Shown piece after piece: positions 25,513 to 35,789 of a stretch of DNA of 64,000 nucleotides. The notes beneath the pieces were generated by a model. That model had not been told where the DNA came from. It was given only the letters and a program-made list of their open reading frames with translations, and did no database searches. Origin of the DNA: Hyphomicrobiales bacterium. Lineage in GTDB: Bacteria; Pseudomonadota; Alphaproteobacteria; Rhizobiales; JACESI01. Location: positions 62,001-126,000 of the forward strand of contig JBDWKL010000011.1 of the NCBI GenBank assembly GCA_039973685.1, given 5' to 3'. The position numbers were made by a program, and so were the translations under genes. Position 1 is the first letter of the stretch. Each line of letters starts with the position of its first letter.

Positions 25513-26622
25513 TTAGTTGGCGGGAGCAAGGCGGAGGAGGTAACCACTGTCAGAATGGGTGAGTAGATATAAAGCACCATCTGGTCCTTCGACAATATCT
25601 CGCACACGCCCAACGTCGCCTTCTAACAAGCGTTCTTGTTCTGTGATCTTGCCATTGTCTTGCGATAAGCGAGAGACAAGTTCAAAAGCCAGTGCGCCGA
25701 CAAAGATGTCACCTTTCCATTTGGAAAACAGATCACCTTGGTAAAATAAAATCGATGAGGGGGCGATGGATGGATCCCAGAAAAAATGTGGTTGTTCCAA
25801 TCCATCACGTGCGACACCAGCGCCAATTTTGCGGCCGCTGTAATGGCGGCCATAAGAAATGATTGGCCATCCGTAATTTTTGCCCGCCTTTGGTTGATTA
25901 ATTTCATCACCACCACGTGCGCCGTGTTCAGATGTCCAAATCTCTCCCGTTTTAGGATGCACCGTGATGCCTTGCGCATTGCGATGACCGATAGACCAGA
26001 TTTCTGGAAGCGCCTTCTTGCCATCTGCAAAGGGGTTGTCAGCAGGAATTGTGCCGTCTGGGTTAATTCGTATGATGGAGCCTGCATGATCAAATGGATC
26101 TTGGGCGCGAGGGCGTTTGCCACGGTCACCATGGGTGATGAACAAAGTGCCATCTCGCGCAAATACAAGGCGCGAACCAAAATGTCGGCCTGTTCCAGTT
26201 TTGATGTTTTGACGGTAGATCACTTGAGTGTTTTGAAGCTCTAAGCCGTTAAGCTGCCCACGAGCAACCGCCGTGCCGCTGCCGCCTTCGCCCGCTTCTG
26301 AAAAGCTTAGATAGACCCAGCGGTTTTCAGCAAAGTTTGGATCAATTGCAACGTCGAGCAAACCACCCTGACCACGTGCACGAACTTTAGGCGTGCCTTT
26401 GAGCGGTTTTGACAAAGCGCCATCTTTGAACAGTCGCAAATTGCCGTCGCGCTCGGTTATCAAAATGCTCGCGTCTGGCAAAAATGCAAGCGCCCACGGT
26501 GTGTCGAGCTTGCTGGATAAAACCTCAACTTTGAGTTCGTAGTCTTTTGATGGAAACGGATTGGCTTGGACGGGGAAGGCAAATCCAAAAAGAATGAGGA
26601 TGAAGCTGCACAGTCTAATCAT
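25513..26622 (-). CDS. PQQ-dependent sugar dehydrogenase (YliI/Asd type), secreted
   Basis: The 369-residue soluble beta-propeller aldose dehydrogenase has a signal peptide (residues 1-21, PVQA). Typical segments are TPWALAFLPDASILITERDG, QGGLLDVAIDPNF, the GRHFGSRLVF/HGDRGKRPRAQDP region with catalytic-His context, IWSIGHRNAQGI, SEHGARGGDEIN and KNYGWPIISYGRHYSG. PQQ binding is inferred from the family; no pqq genes are in the window. AAGGCG lies ahead of the ATG. It follows the GST gene by 20 bases. Confidence 0.92.
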   Translation of the reverse strand: MIRLCSFILILFGFAFPVQANPFPSKDYELKVEVLSSKLDTPWALAFLPDASILITERDGNLRLFKDGALSKPLKGTPKVRARGQGGLLDVAIDPNFAENRWVYLSFSEAGEGGSGTAVARGQLNGLELQNTQVIYRQNIKTGTGRHFGSRLVFARDGTLFITHGDRGKRPRAQDPFDHAGSIIRINPDGTIPADNPFADGKKALPEIWSIGHRNAQGITVHPKTGEIWTSEHGARGGDEINQPKAGKNYGWPIISYGRHYSGRKIGAGVARDGLEQPHFFWDPSIAPSSILFYQGDLFSKWKGDIFVGALAFELVSRLSQDNGKITEQERLLEGDVGRVRDIVEGPDGALYLLTHSDSGYLLRLAPAN

Positions 26623-26642
26623 GGTTCGCCTTCTGCGTTGGT

Positions 26643-27260
26643 TTAAACAGATGGAAGCCAGTCCATCGAAACAAAACCATCTATACCACGAACCCGGTTG
26701 AGCCAGTCTTCAATTTTTGGAAATGTGGAAAGGTCAAAGCCGCCTTTTTCTGCTTTGTGAGTGTAAGCGTAAAGAGCAATATCCGCGATGGTGAATTGGT
26801 CGCCAACGATGAAGGATGATTTTGCCAGCTGTAACTCCATTGCTAAAAGCGCTTTCATGCCCCCTTCCATAAGGGCTGACATCTTTTCTTCCGTTGCTAA
26901 ATGGGCGCGACTTGCAATGGTTGATAGGGAGATGCGAACGGCGATGTTTGGTTCGTGGCTATATTGTTCAAAGAATAACCATTCATAGACTTTCGCCCGC
27001 TCAAAGGCATCTGTTGGCAGGTAGTTAGTGCCTTCTGCCAGATGCAATAAGATGGCATTGGATTCAGCCAATGTGCGTCCATCGGTATACTGAAGGAAGG
27101 GAACTGCGCCTTTTGGGTTGAGGGCTAGAAATTCAGGCGTTGAAGATTGTCCAGCAGATGGCGCAATGGCGATGCTCTTGAAGGGTGTTTGTTGTAATGC
27201 CAGTAAAAGGCGGACTTTGTAGCAATTTCCTGATTCAAGCATGTCATGAAGAATGAGCAT
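26643..27260 (-). CDS. glutathione S-transferase family protein
   Basis: The 205-residue protein has an N-terminal thioredoxin-like domain (LILHDMLESGNCYKVRLLLAL, then NPKGAVPFLQ with the cis-Pro, and LAESNAILLHLAE for glutathione binding) and an all-helical C-terminal domain with SFIVGDQFTIADIALYAYTH. The substrate is unknown. It is first in the run with the sugar dehydrogenase and DUF1499 genes. Confidence 0.93.
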   Translation of the reverse strand: MLILHDMLESGNCYKVRLLLALQQTPFKSIAIAPSAGQSSTPEFLALNPKGAVPFLQYTDGRTLAESNAILLHLAEGTNYLPTDAFERAKVYEWLFFEQYSHEPNIAVRISLSTIASRAHLATEEKMSALMEGGMKALLAMELQLAKSSFIVGDQFTIADIALYAYTHKAEKGGFDLSTFPKIEDWLNRVRGIDGFVSMDWLPSV

Positions 27261-27428
27261 TTGTTTCCCTTCGCGCCTGCGGATTTTCGTTGTCTTTCAA
27301 CATACTATCCATTTTGGCTGCTGTCTCATTAGAAAGACTGACACACTCATGAAAAATCCTGATGATGGAAGTCATTTATCCCCCTTGTAAGTGAAGCGTT
27401 AGGGGCGTAGGTTCGCGCCGTAAAATGA

Positions 27429-28661
<1,233 letters not shown>

Positions 28662-28676
28662 GCGAGCGGACACGTT

Positions 28677-29108
28677 ATGACGGTCTGCTTTGACCATGGT
28701 AATTCGGCCCTGCTGATTGATCGCGCTCATGCGATCCGGCGGGCCGTTTTTATTGAGGAGCAGCACGTCAGCGAGCCTGAAGAATGGGACGACCTTGATC
28801 AAGCAGCGATCCATTTTATTGGTGTTGATGCAGATGAAGACGTTGCGACCGGACGTATGATAGTGGCCAATGGGGTCGCTAAACTACAGCGCATTGCCGT
28901 GTTAAAACACGCACGCGGACGCAATCTCGGGCTCAAATTGATCAAAACGATGATGGATGTTGCTGAAAAAGGAAACAACGTTCACACGTTTAAATTAAGC
29001 GCCCAAACATACGCTATTCCATTTTATGAACGGCTCGGATTTGTCGCCTTTGGTGGTGAATATGATGATGCCGGCATTCCGCATCGGGACATGAAACGAG
29101 CCGTATAG
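28677..29108 (+). CDS. GNAT-family N-acetyltransferase
   Basis: The 143-residue single-domain acetyltransferase has the N-terminal IRRAVFIEEQHVSEPEEWDD, a pattern common to the ElaA-like GNAT branch; the acetyl-CoA loop in LQRIAVLKHARGRNLGLKL; and the C-terminal YAIPFYERLGFVAFG. The substrate is unknown. It shares a transcript with aatA, judging by spacing. Confidence 0.9.
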   Translation: MTVCFDHGNSALLIDRAHAIRRAVFIEEQHVSEPEEWDDLDQAAIHFIGVDADEDVATGRMIVANGVAKLQRIAVLKHARGRNLGLKLIKTMMDVAEKGNNVHTFKLSAQTYAIPFYERLGFVAFGGEYDDAGIPHRDMKRAV

Positions 29109-29279
29109 CGCCGTATTTGCTTGGAATCGGACTATTTTCACAAGAATATGATGGAATTTGATCGAAAAATCGGTTCTTTTTGCAATGGTGCGCAATCTTT
29201 AACCATGATCATCTATTATAAATCTAATTGACTAAAAGTGATGCCTTCAACGTGGGTATCAACATTCAGGAGAAATACT

Positions 29280-30305
29280 GTGCTGATTAAACGTCGCAAA
29301 AGCTGGGAAATTCCAGAAAATCAAGCAACACCGGAAAGCGCCTTTTTAAACCGTCGGCAATTGGTTGCCGCTGGTGGCTTGGCTGCGGGTAGCTTGGTTT
29401 TGCCAGAGAAAGCGCGCGCTCAAAATGCTTTTGAAAACGCTCTCGGTGCCATCTTTGGTAAGAGTGAAGACGAGAAAGCTGCTGCTAAAGAAGTCGACCC
29501 AAGCGCCAAACTTTATCCAGCAAAACGCAATGAGAAATATACTCTCGATCGCGAGCTGACGCCGCAAGACGTGAACGAATCATACAATAACTTTTATGAA
29601 TTCGGCTCGCACAAACGCATCGCCCGCGCTGCCCAATCGCTGAAAGTTCGCCCTTGGACAGTTGTGATCGACGGCATGGTGGATCGCCAGCGCTTCTTCT
29701 CAATCGATGATTTGCTAGCTGAAGTACAATTGGAAGAGCGCCTTTATCGCCATCGTTGTGTTGAAGCATGGTCTATGACGATACCGTGGTCTGGTTTCCC
29801 AATGTCAGAGATTGTTCGTCTTGCGAACCCGCTTTCAAAGGCGAAATATATCCGCATGGAGACATTCAACGATCCAGAAACAGCAAGCGGCCAGCGCGCA
29901 TCCTTCCAGCCTTGGCCTTATGTTGAAGGTCTTACAATGGCCGAAGCGATGAACGAGCTAACGTTTATGGTAACGGGCACCTACGGCAAGCCAATGGCGA
30001 AACAGCACGGTGCGCCTTTGCGTCTTACTGTGCCGTGGAAATATGGCTTCAAGTCAATCAAGTCGATCGTGAAATTCACGTTTACAGACAAACGCCCTGT
30101 CAGCTTCTGGGAAACCTTGCAAGCGCGCGAATATGGCTTCTGGGCCAATGTAAACCCAGAAGTAGACCATGCTCGCTGGAGCCAAGCGAAAGAGCGGGTG
30201 CTTCATACTGGCGATTTTGTGCCAACGCTTCTTTATAACGGTTACGGCGAACAAGTTGCCGACCTTTATAAAAACATCCCAAAGAGCGAGCGCTTGTTTA
30301 CTTAA
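29280..30305 (+). CDS. msrP: periplasmic methionine-sulfoxide reductase, molybdenum subunit (MsrP/YedY)
   Basis: MsrP repairs oxidised methionines in periplasmic proteins. The protein is 341 residues with a GTG start at 29280, chosen because AGGAG sits seven bases ahead and the preceding ATG at 29238 has no site. A Tat signal follows (NRRQLVAAGGLAAG, cut near ARAQ). The molybdopterin Cys is in YRHRCVEAWSMTIPW, and GAPLRLTVPWKYGFKS and VNPEVDHARW are family landmarks. The haem partner msrQ is usually adjacent but is not found here on either side. It ends in its own terminator. Confidence 0.95.
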   Translation: MLIKRRKSWEIPENQATPESAFLNRRQLVAAGGLAAGSLVLPEKARAQNAFENALGAIFGKSEDEKAAAKEVDPSAKLYPAKRNEKYTLDRELTPQDVNESYNNFYEFGSHKRIARAAQSLKVRPWTVVIDGMVDRQRFFSIDDLLAEVQLEERLYRHRCVEAWSMTIPWSGFPMSEIVRLANPLSKAKYIRMETFNDPETASGQRASFQPWPYVEGLTMAEAMNELTFMVTGTYGKPMAKQHGAPLRLTVPWKYGFKSIKSIVKFTFTDKRPVSFWETLQAREYGFWANVNPEVDHARWSQAKERVLHTGDFVPTLLYNGYGEQVADLYKNIPKSERLFT

Positions 30306-30327
30306 ACGCCGCCACAATCAAACAATT

Positions 30328-30355
30328 AAACCGCCCCTTTGTGGGCGGTTTTTTG
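30328..30355 (+). terminator. msrP terminator
   Basis: AACCGCCC and GGGCGGTT pair around TTTGT, followed by a T run; 22 bases after the msrP stop. Confidence 0.93.
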
Positions 30356-30450
30356 TTGGGCATGGGATGAAACTTATTGGTTGACGAAACTTTGGAAAAC
30401 CATTGAACTCTAACCAGCACTTAAGTCGTGAGCGAAGGGAATCGTTGCCA

Positions 30451-31770
30451 GTGGTGGATAAGAAGCTCACTCGTAAAAGTGTACTCGTTTTGGGTGCTTA
30501 TGGGCTTATCGGTTTTCATATTACCCAGAAGTTGGAGCAAGCAGGTTTTAATGTGATTGGCCTTGGCCGTAATCGCAGCACAGCTAATCGTGTCTATCCG
30601 TCGCTTGATTGGCGCATTCATGACCTTCGCGATTTAAGCGAAGCATCACATTGGCAACCTGTGCTTGAAGGTGTTGATCTGGTGGTCAATGCGGCTGGTG
30701 CGTTGCAAGAATCGGGTGATGATAAACTGGATGTCGTTCATCGCGGCATGCTAGAAAGTTTACTTCCAGCGCTGGCAGAACGTGGCATCGGGCTTGTACA
30801 AATTTCTGCGGTTGGTGCTGAACTCAATGCCGACACAGCCTTTATGAGCACCAAAGCAGAGGGCGATCAATTGGTTCGTGAGGCGGGCATTGATCATTGG
30901 ATTTTCAAACCGGGTTTGGTGCTTGCGCCAACGGCTTATGGCGGGAGTGCTTTGTTGCGGCTTAATGCTGCCGTTCCCATTGTGCAGCCTTTGGCTTTGC
31001 CTGAGACAAAAATTCAAACCGTCCATGTGGATGACATCGCGGGCGCTGTGGTGATGGTTGCACAAGGTAAAGTGGATGCTGGTATTGAGTGTGATCTTGT
31101 TGAGGAAACAGAGCACAGTTTAGAAGGCGTCATTGGCGAAATCAGAAATTGGCTCGGGTTCAATCCAGCGCGGTTCCGTTTGGTGTTGCCACGTTGGGCG
31201 CTTTCGTCAATTTCGTTCATTGCCGACAGTTTAGGGCACTTGGGTTGGCGCTCACCGCTTCGAAGTTCTGCTGTGAAAGTACTTGAAACAGGAATTTCTG
31301 GCGATGCGTCTCAATGGCGAAAATGGCATGATGTGCCGTTGTCTCCGCTTTCAAAGACGTTAGAGGCAATGCCAGCTTTGGCTGAAGACCGATTATCAGC
31401 GCGCATGGCATTATTGATGCCGATGGTTATCGCTACCCTTGCACTCTTCTGGTTCCTGTCTGGCATTCTTGGGGTAGTCAGTCTTAGCGCGGCAGCTAAT
31501 GTTTTGACGGCTGTTGGATGGTCGTCAGCACTTGCCAAATTCAGCGTGGTGTTTTGGGCTGTCGTGGATGTTGCTCTCGCAGCAGGCATTTTATATCGCC
31601 CCACGGCGAAACTTACCTGCCTTTGTATGATTGGCGTGAGCTTGTTCTACTTAGCCGCCTCTACAGTGACAGTGCCGAGCCTTTGGCTTGATCCTTTGGG
31701 CCCGCTCGTGAAAGTGTTGCCGAGCATTCTACTTGCCCTTGTTGCTCGCGTGATGTTGGAGACGAGATGA
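30451..31770 (+). CDS. SDR/NmrA-type NAD(P)-binding protein fused to a DoxX-like membrane domain
   Basis: The N-terminal part is a Rossmann SDR of the NDUFA9/NmrA branch (SVLVLGAYGLIGFHITQKL, VVNAAGA, then QTVHVDDIAGAVV). The C-terminal 130 residues hold four membrane helices of DoxX type (MALLMPMVIATLALFWFLSG, FWAVVDVALAAGILY and others). No ATG is available near the front; the most likely start is GTG 30451 after AAGGGA, with TTG 30445 or 30403 as alternatives, so the exact N-terminus is open. About 439 residues. Its last codons overlap the next gene (ATGATGG), so the two are coupled. The substrate is unknown. Confidence 0.82.
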   Translation: MVDKKLTRKSVLVLGAYGLIGFHITQKLEQAGFNVIGLGRNRSTANRVYPSLDWRIHDLRDLSEASHWQPVLEGVDLVVNAAGALQESGDDKLDVVHRGMLESLLPALAERGIGLVQISAVGAELNADTAFMSTKAEGDQLVREAGIDHWIFKPGLVLAPTAYGGSALLRLNAAVPIVQPLALPETKIQTVHVDDIAGAVVMVAQGKVDAGIECDLVEETEHSLEGVIGEIRNWLGFNPARFRLVLPRWALSSISFIADSLGHLGWRSPLRSSAVKVLETGISGDASQWRKWHDVPLSPLSKTLEAMPALAEDRLSARMALLMPMVIATLALFWFLSGILGVVSLSAAANVLTAVGWSSALAKFSVVFWAVVDVALAAGILYRPTAKLTCLCMIGVSLFYLAASTVTVPSLWLDPLGPLVKVLPSILLALVARVMLETR

Positions 31771-32240
31771 TGGAATGGATCGACCTCATTCGCGTTTTAC
31801 ATGTGCTTGGCGCCTGCGTTTTGATCGGCACGGGTAGCGGGATTGCCTTCTTTATGGTGATGGCTCATCGAAGTGGTGACGCTAAGCTTATTGCAGGTGT
31901 TGGCTCCATCGTGGTGATCGCGGATTGGGTGTTTACCGCCAGCGCCGCAGTTCTTCAACCGATCACAGGCCTGCTGCTCATCCATCATGTGGGGTGGTCA
32001 TTGGGCGACGGCTGGATTTGGCTATCGTTGGTTTTATACGGCGTGATTGGCGCTTGTTGGTTGCCTGTCGTTGTTATTCAAATGCGATTGCGAGATTTGG
32101 CGGTTGAGGCCAGTACCCAAAATACCCCCTTGCCACCACGCTATCACAAGCTCTTTCGCATCTGGTTTGCCTTAGGCATTCCAGCGTTTACCGCAATCGT
32201 TGTTCTTTTGTGGCTGATGGTAGTGCGGCCTGATTTCTAA
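31767..32240 (+). CDS. DUF2269 integral membrane protein
   Basis: The 157-residue protein has four membrane helices: residues 8-30, 43-68, 76-98 and 130-150. The first helix opens with LIRVLHVLGACVLIGTG, as in DUF2269 proteins, and has a His in the helix. It overlaps the SDR-DoxX gene by four bases, a pairing I recall from rhizobia. The function is unknown; a quinone- or haem-linked role is speculation. Confidence 0.85.
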   Translation: MMEWIDLIRVLHVLGACVLIGTGSGIAFFMVMAHRSGDAKLIAGVGSIVVIADWVFTASAAVLQPITGLLLIHHVGWSLGDGWIWLSLVLYGVIGACWLPVVVIQMRLRDLAVEASTQNTPLPPRYHKLFRIWFALGIPAFTAIVVLLWLMVVRPDF

Positions 32241-32251
32241 AATTGCAGTGA

Positions 32252-33142
32252 TTAAAACTGCCACTTTTGCGCTTCTGAAACGAGGAAATCGCGGAAGGCT
32301 TGAACGCGGGCGGAGTTGCGTAGGTCGTCGGTGTAGACGAAATAGGTGTCGAAGGACGGCACGCTTTCTTCCACAGGTAGCTGCACGAGGCCAGGTTCTT
32401 TATCCACCACATAGTCTGGCAGAAGTGCGATGCCAACGCCGCGTTGGGCTGCGTTTTTCATGGCGTATACATTGTTGACTTCGAGCGTAGAGGTGCGTTC
32501 TGTTTTACTGTCTTTACCCGCCCGCAAAATCCAATTCAGTTCCTTCAAGTGGTCAGGATAATTGCGACCGAATGAAATGATGCGGTGGTTGTCGAGGTCT
32601 TTGGTGTCTTTCAATGGGCCGAAGCGCTTTAGATAATCTTGCGAGGCATAAAGGTGAAAATGCACCGTGAAGAGCTTGCGCTGGATGAGGTCTGGTTGTG
32701 TTGGCGCATGAAGACGGATTGCAACATCAGATTCACGCATGTTGAGATCCAGCTCACTATCTGAGAGCTGCATTTGCAGTTTAATGTCGGGGTAGAGATC
32801 CGTGAAATTATTGATCCGCGATGTCAGCCACGTGCTGCCAAGACCAATGGTCGTGTTAACGCGCAACGACCCACTTGGCCGTTCCTTGGAGTCTGTCAGC
32901 CGCACCATGGCGGCTTCCAGTTTCATCAGCACATCATGGGCCGTGCGGTAAAGATCGTCGCCTTGCTCAGTTAAGATCAAACCACGGGCATGGCGATGGA
33001 AGAGGGTGACGCCCAAATCATATTCAAGCGCACTCACCTGACGACTGACCGCGGACTGGCTCAGGTTTAATGTTTCACCAGCATGGGTGAAACTGCCCGC
33101 CTCTGCAGCGGCATGAAAAATCCTGAGTTTATCCCAATCCAT
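32252..33142 (-). CDS. lsrB: LysR-type regulator of the LsrB/VtlR group
   Basis: The 296-residue regulator has an N-terminal helix-turn-helix (MDWDKLRIFHAAAEAGSFTH, LSQSAVSRQVSALE) close to LsrB/VtlR proteins of rhizobia and Brucella, which affect sRNA expression, envelope and oxidative stress. A PBP2-type effector domain follows. The protein contains no cysteine, so redox sensing by thiols, reported for rhizobial LsrB, would not be possible here. It sits 46 bases after trxB on the same strand, the usual place of lsrB. The symbol rests on sequence plus this context. Confidence 0.85.
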   Translation of the reverse strand: MDWDKLRIFHAAAEAGSFTHAGETLNLSQSAVSRQVSALEYDLGVTLFHRHARGLILTEQGDDLYRTAHDVLMKLEAAMVRLTDSKERPSGSLRVNTTIGLGSTWLTSRINNFTDLYPDIKLQMQLSDSELDLNMRESDVAIRLHAPTQPDLIQRKLFTVHFHLYASQDYLKRFGPLKDTKDLDNHRIISFGRNYPDHLKELNWILRAGKDSKTERTSTLEVNNVYAMKNAAQRGVGIALLPDYVVDKEPGLVQLPVEESVPSFDTYFVYTDDLRNSARVQAFRDFLVSEAQKWQF

Positions 33143-33188
33143 CTTGGTGCCCGTTCATTGGTTTGTTCAGCTTAGCGATACAACTTAT

Positions 33189-34151
33189 CTATTCGGCGGC
33201 TTGCTTGGCTTGATCCGCTTCATGTTCGGCAATGTATTTTTCTGCTTCCAGCGCTGCCATGCAACCCATGCCCGCAGCTGTAACAGCCTGACGGTAGATG
33301 TCGTCTGTTACGTCACCAGCAGCAAAGACGCCTGGAATATTGGTGGCGGTCGAATCTGGTGCCGTCCACATATAACCGCTATCGCGCATTTGTAGTGTGT
33401 CTTTGAAAAGATCGACTGCTGGCGCATGGCCAATAGCAACGAATACGCCGTCCACGTCTAATGTGCTGATCTCGTCTGTCTTGGTGTTCTTTACATTGAC
33501 GCCGGTTACAGATGGCATCGGTTTTGTGTCACCTGTAATTTCATCAACAGCGTGGTCCCATAGAACTTCAATCTTAGGATGAGCAAAGAGGCGTTCTTGC
33601 AAAATTTTCTCAGATCGTAATTCGTCACGACGGTGAACGAGCGTTACTTTTTCTGCAAGGTTTGCAAGATAGAGCGCTTCTTCAACAGCGGTGTTGCCGC
33701 CGCCGATGACAGCCACTTTTTTGCCGCGATAAAAGAAGCCGTCGCATGTAGCACAAGCAGAAACACCGAAGCCCATGAAGGTTTGTTCTGATTCAATACC
33801 AAGCCACTTTGCTTTAGCGCCAGTGCAGATCACCACCGTGTCAGCGGTGTAGACTTCGCCGCCATCGCCAACTGCTTTAAACGGGCGGCTTTCAAGATCG
33901 ACGCTTTTAATTGTGTCGTTCACAAGCTTAGTGCCGACGTTTACTGCTTGGTCGCGCATTTGTTCCATGAGCCAAGGGCCTTGGATTGGATCAGCGAAAC
34001 CTGGATAGTTTTCAACCTCGGTGGTGATGGTCAATTGTCCGCCTTGTTCAAGGCCTGTTACCAAAACAGGTTCTAGCATGGCGCGTGCTGCGTAAACTGC
34101 TGCGGTATAACCGGCAGGGCCGGATCCTATGATTAGGACTTTAGTGTGCAT
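33189..34151 (-). CDS. trxB: thioredoxin-disulfide reductase
   Basis: The FAD enzyme reduces thioredoxin with NADPH. It has 320 residues. The FAD site is IIGSGPAGYTAAVYAARA, the redox-active pair is SACATCDGFF, the NADPH site is VIGGGNTAVEEALYL followed by HRRDELR, and the C-terminal FAD segment is FAAGDVTD. It is on the same strand as greA and the ELM1-like gene and directly ahead of lsrB. Confidence 0.97.
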   Translation of the reverse strand: MHTKVLIIGSGPAGYTAAVYAARAMLEPVLVTGLEQGGQLTITTEVENYPGFADPIQGPWLMEQMRDQAVNVGTKLVNDTIKSVDLESRPFKAVGDGGEVYTADTVVICTGAKAKWLGIESEQTFMGFGVSACATCDGFFYRGKKVAVIGGGNTAVEEALYLANLAEKVTLVHRRDELRSEKILQERLFAHPKIEVLWDHAVDEITGDTKPMPSVTGVNVKNTKTDEISTLDVDGVFVAIGHAPAVDLFKDTLQMRDSGYMWTAPDSTATNIPGVFAAGDVTDDIYRQAVTAAGMGCMAALEAEKYIAEHEADQAKQAAE

Positions 34152-34286
34152 CGATGATGTCCCTAATGAGAAGCTTGGAAGTTACCTTGATATTGCCATT
34201 GAAGGGGGCGGGGTCAAGTATTGAGTTTTTAAATTTGATAATCTTTGTGGATCGCGGTTGATAACCTTCAATTCCGTTGAAATAGG

Positions 34287-35228
34287 CTAAAGCCGAAAGG
34301 CACCTTTAACGGCTTTGGTAATCGCGGGCGTTTCGTCAAAGCGGGGTTGAATACCTGCTTTGATCGGTTGGTCCTCTGCCATGACGAGGCCTTTTTCTCG
34401 TAGTCTGCGAATAGTCCAACGGAATTTGTTGGGATTGCCAGTTGGCTCAACCACATGAACGGGCACTCCGCTCGCCAACGCTTCGCCGACCATGTTGTGA
34501 CTATCACCGCTCACCAAAATGGCGTCGGCTTCTGACAGCATATGAAAATAGGGATTGTCGCCGGAACCATCCCAGATGAAACTTTCAGGGCAAGGGCTGG
34601 CTGCTCTAACGGCTTTCAAAAAATTATCTGGAGTTCGGCGTGAAGCCGTGACCATGACCGCGTTAAAGCCAGCGGCCTTTTGCAATTTATTTGTGAAGGC
34701 GTTGATTGCGGTATCGTCATAAGTTGCGTGCTTGCTGTTACCACCCAAGATGACGGCGAGTTTTGGTCCGGTGAGCTTGGTCAGCCTAGGATCCGGTGTC
34801 TGCTTGCAAGCATCTAGCTTTTCTTCTGATACCAAATGCGGCGCGGTAAGCGTGGAGATGACGTGCTCGCCTGAGAGCTGGTCGTGGCTCGGTGCCCATA
34901 CGTGCGCAAAAGACGAAACATTGCGGCCCGGGTTTTTCAGAAACAAAACGCGGGTGCGGCCTTTAGATTGTTTGAAGAGGCGCTTTGCATAGGGGTATGT
35001 CTGGCGATTTGCTGCGATAATGAGGTCAGGCAGCGGGGCTTCAAACTTCGATAGCTCATGTGGGTCAACAGGCCCCCACGGCATCAAAAATTTCCAAGGT
35101 TGCCTTGGCGATACTTCGATAAAGCGCACATTACTGGATAAACGGCGAGCAATCGCTTCGCATTGAACGACATCGCCTCGTCGTCCATCGGTGATAATCC
35201 AGATTGATGGCTGTGCGCCGTCTGTCAT
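34287..35228 (-). CDS. ELM1/DUF1022 family protein (glycosyltransferase-like)
   Basis: The 313-residue protein belongs to the bacterial relatives of plant mitochondrial fission protein ELM1. Landmarks: IWIITDGRRGDVVQCEAIA, LFLKNPGRNVSSF, LAVILGGNSKHATY, ILVSGDSHNMVGEALASGVPVHV. The fold resembles GT-B glycosyltransferases, and related rhizobial proteins may act on cell-envelope sugars. It lies four bases after greA, so the two are almost surely co-transcribed. Confidence 0.88.
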   Translation of the reverse strand: MTDGAQPSIWIITDGRRGDVVQCEAIARRLSSNVRFIEVSPRQPWKFLMPWGPVDPHELSKFEAPLPDLIIAANRQTYPYAKRLFKQSKGRTRVLFLKNPGRNVSSFAHVWAPSHDQLSGEHVISTLTAPHLVSEEKLDACKQTPDPRLTKLTGPKLAVILGGNSKHATYDDTAINAFTNKLQKAAGFNAVMVTASRRTPDNFLKAVRAASPCPESFIWDGSGDNPYFHMLSEADAILVSGDSHNMVGEALASGVPVHVVEPTGNPNKFRWTIRRLREKGLVMAEDQPIKAGIQPRFDETPAITKAVKGAFRL

Positions 35229-35232
35229 GATA

Positions 35233-35709
35233 CTAGACGTATTTTACGTCCAAAATTTCATAAGCGCGCGTACCGCTAGGTGCAGCAACTTCGATGCTGT
35301 CGCCTTCTTCTTTGCCGATCATAGCACGGGCGATAGGGGACGAGATTGAGATTTTACCGCTCTTAATGTCGGATTCTAAATCGCCGACGATTTGGTAGGT
35401 TTTCTCTTCGTCCGTATCTTCATCAACCATTTTCACCGTCGCACCAAACTTGATGTTACCGCCAGTCATTTTCGTCGGGTCGATTATTTCAGCACGGCCA
35501 AGCTTGTCTTCAAGCTCCATAACACGGCCTTCATTGTGGCTTTGAGCCTCTTTCGCCGCGTGATATTCCGCGTTTTCAGAAAGGTCACCATGGGCGCGCG
35601 CTTCTTCAATCTCACGGATAATTTTACCGCGAATATTTTGCTGGCGGTCTTTCAACTCGTCTTCCAACGCTTTGTAGCCTGTGATGGTCATCGGCACTTT
35701 TTCGACCAT
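35233..35709 (-). CDS. greA: transcription elongation factor GreA
   Basis: GreA rescues backtracked RNA polymerase by inducing transcript cleavage. It is 158 residues: the coiled-coil tip carries [23 protein letters not shown] with the catalytic acidic pair (DLSENAE), and the C-terminal domain ends [18 protein letters not shown]. The start at 35709 follows AGAGGT. The leader carries an 8-base-pair GC-rich hairpin followed by T residues, 44-80 bases upstream of the ATG, which could stop transcription before the gene. Confidence 0.96.
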   Translation of the reverse strand: MVEKVPMTITGYKALEDELKDRQQNIRGKIIREIEEARAHGDLSENAEYHAAKEAQSHNEGRVMELEDKLGRAEIIDPTKMTGGNIKFGATVKMVDEDTDEEKTYQIVGDLESDIKSGKISISSPIARAMIGKEEGDSIEVAAPSGTRAYEILDVKYV

Positions 35710-35752
35710 GGGAACCTCTTTAAAAACTGACCCACCTATGATTGCGAGCCAT

Positions 35753-35789
35753 AAAAAGCGCGGCTCCACTAAACTTACTGAAGCCGCGC
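35753..35789 (-). terminator. terminator-like hairpin in the greA leader (possible attenuator)
   Basis: In minus-strand reading GCGCGGCT (35789-35782), a 16-base loop, AGCCGCGC (35765-35758), then TTTTT (35757-35753). The stem is 8 perfect pairs. It lies upstream of greA and downstream of no minus-strand gene for at least 1.2 kb, so it belongs to the greA leader. Confidence 0.6.
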
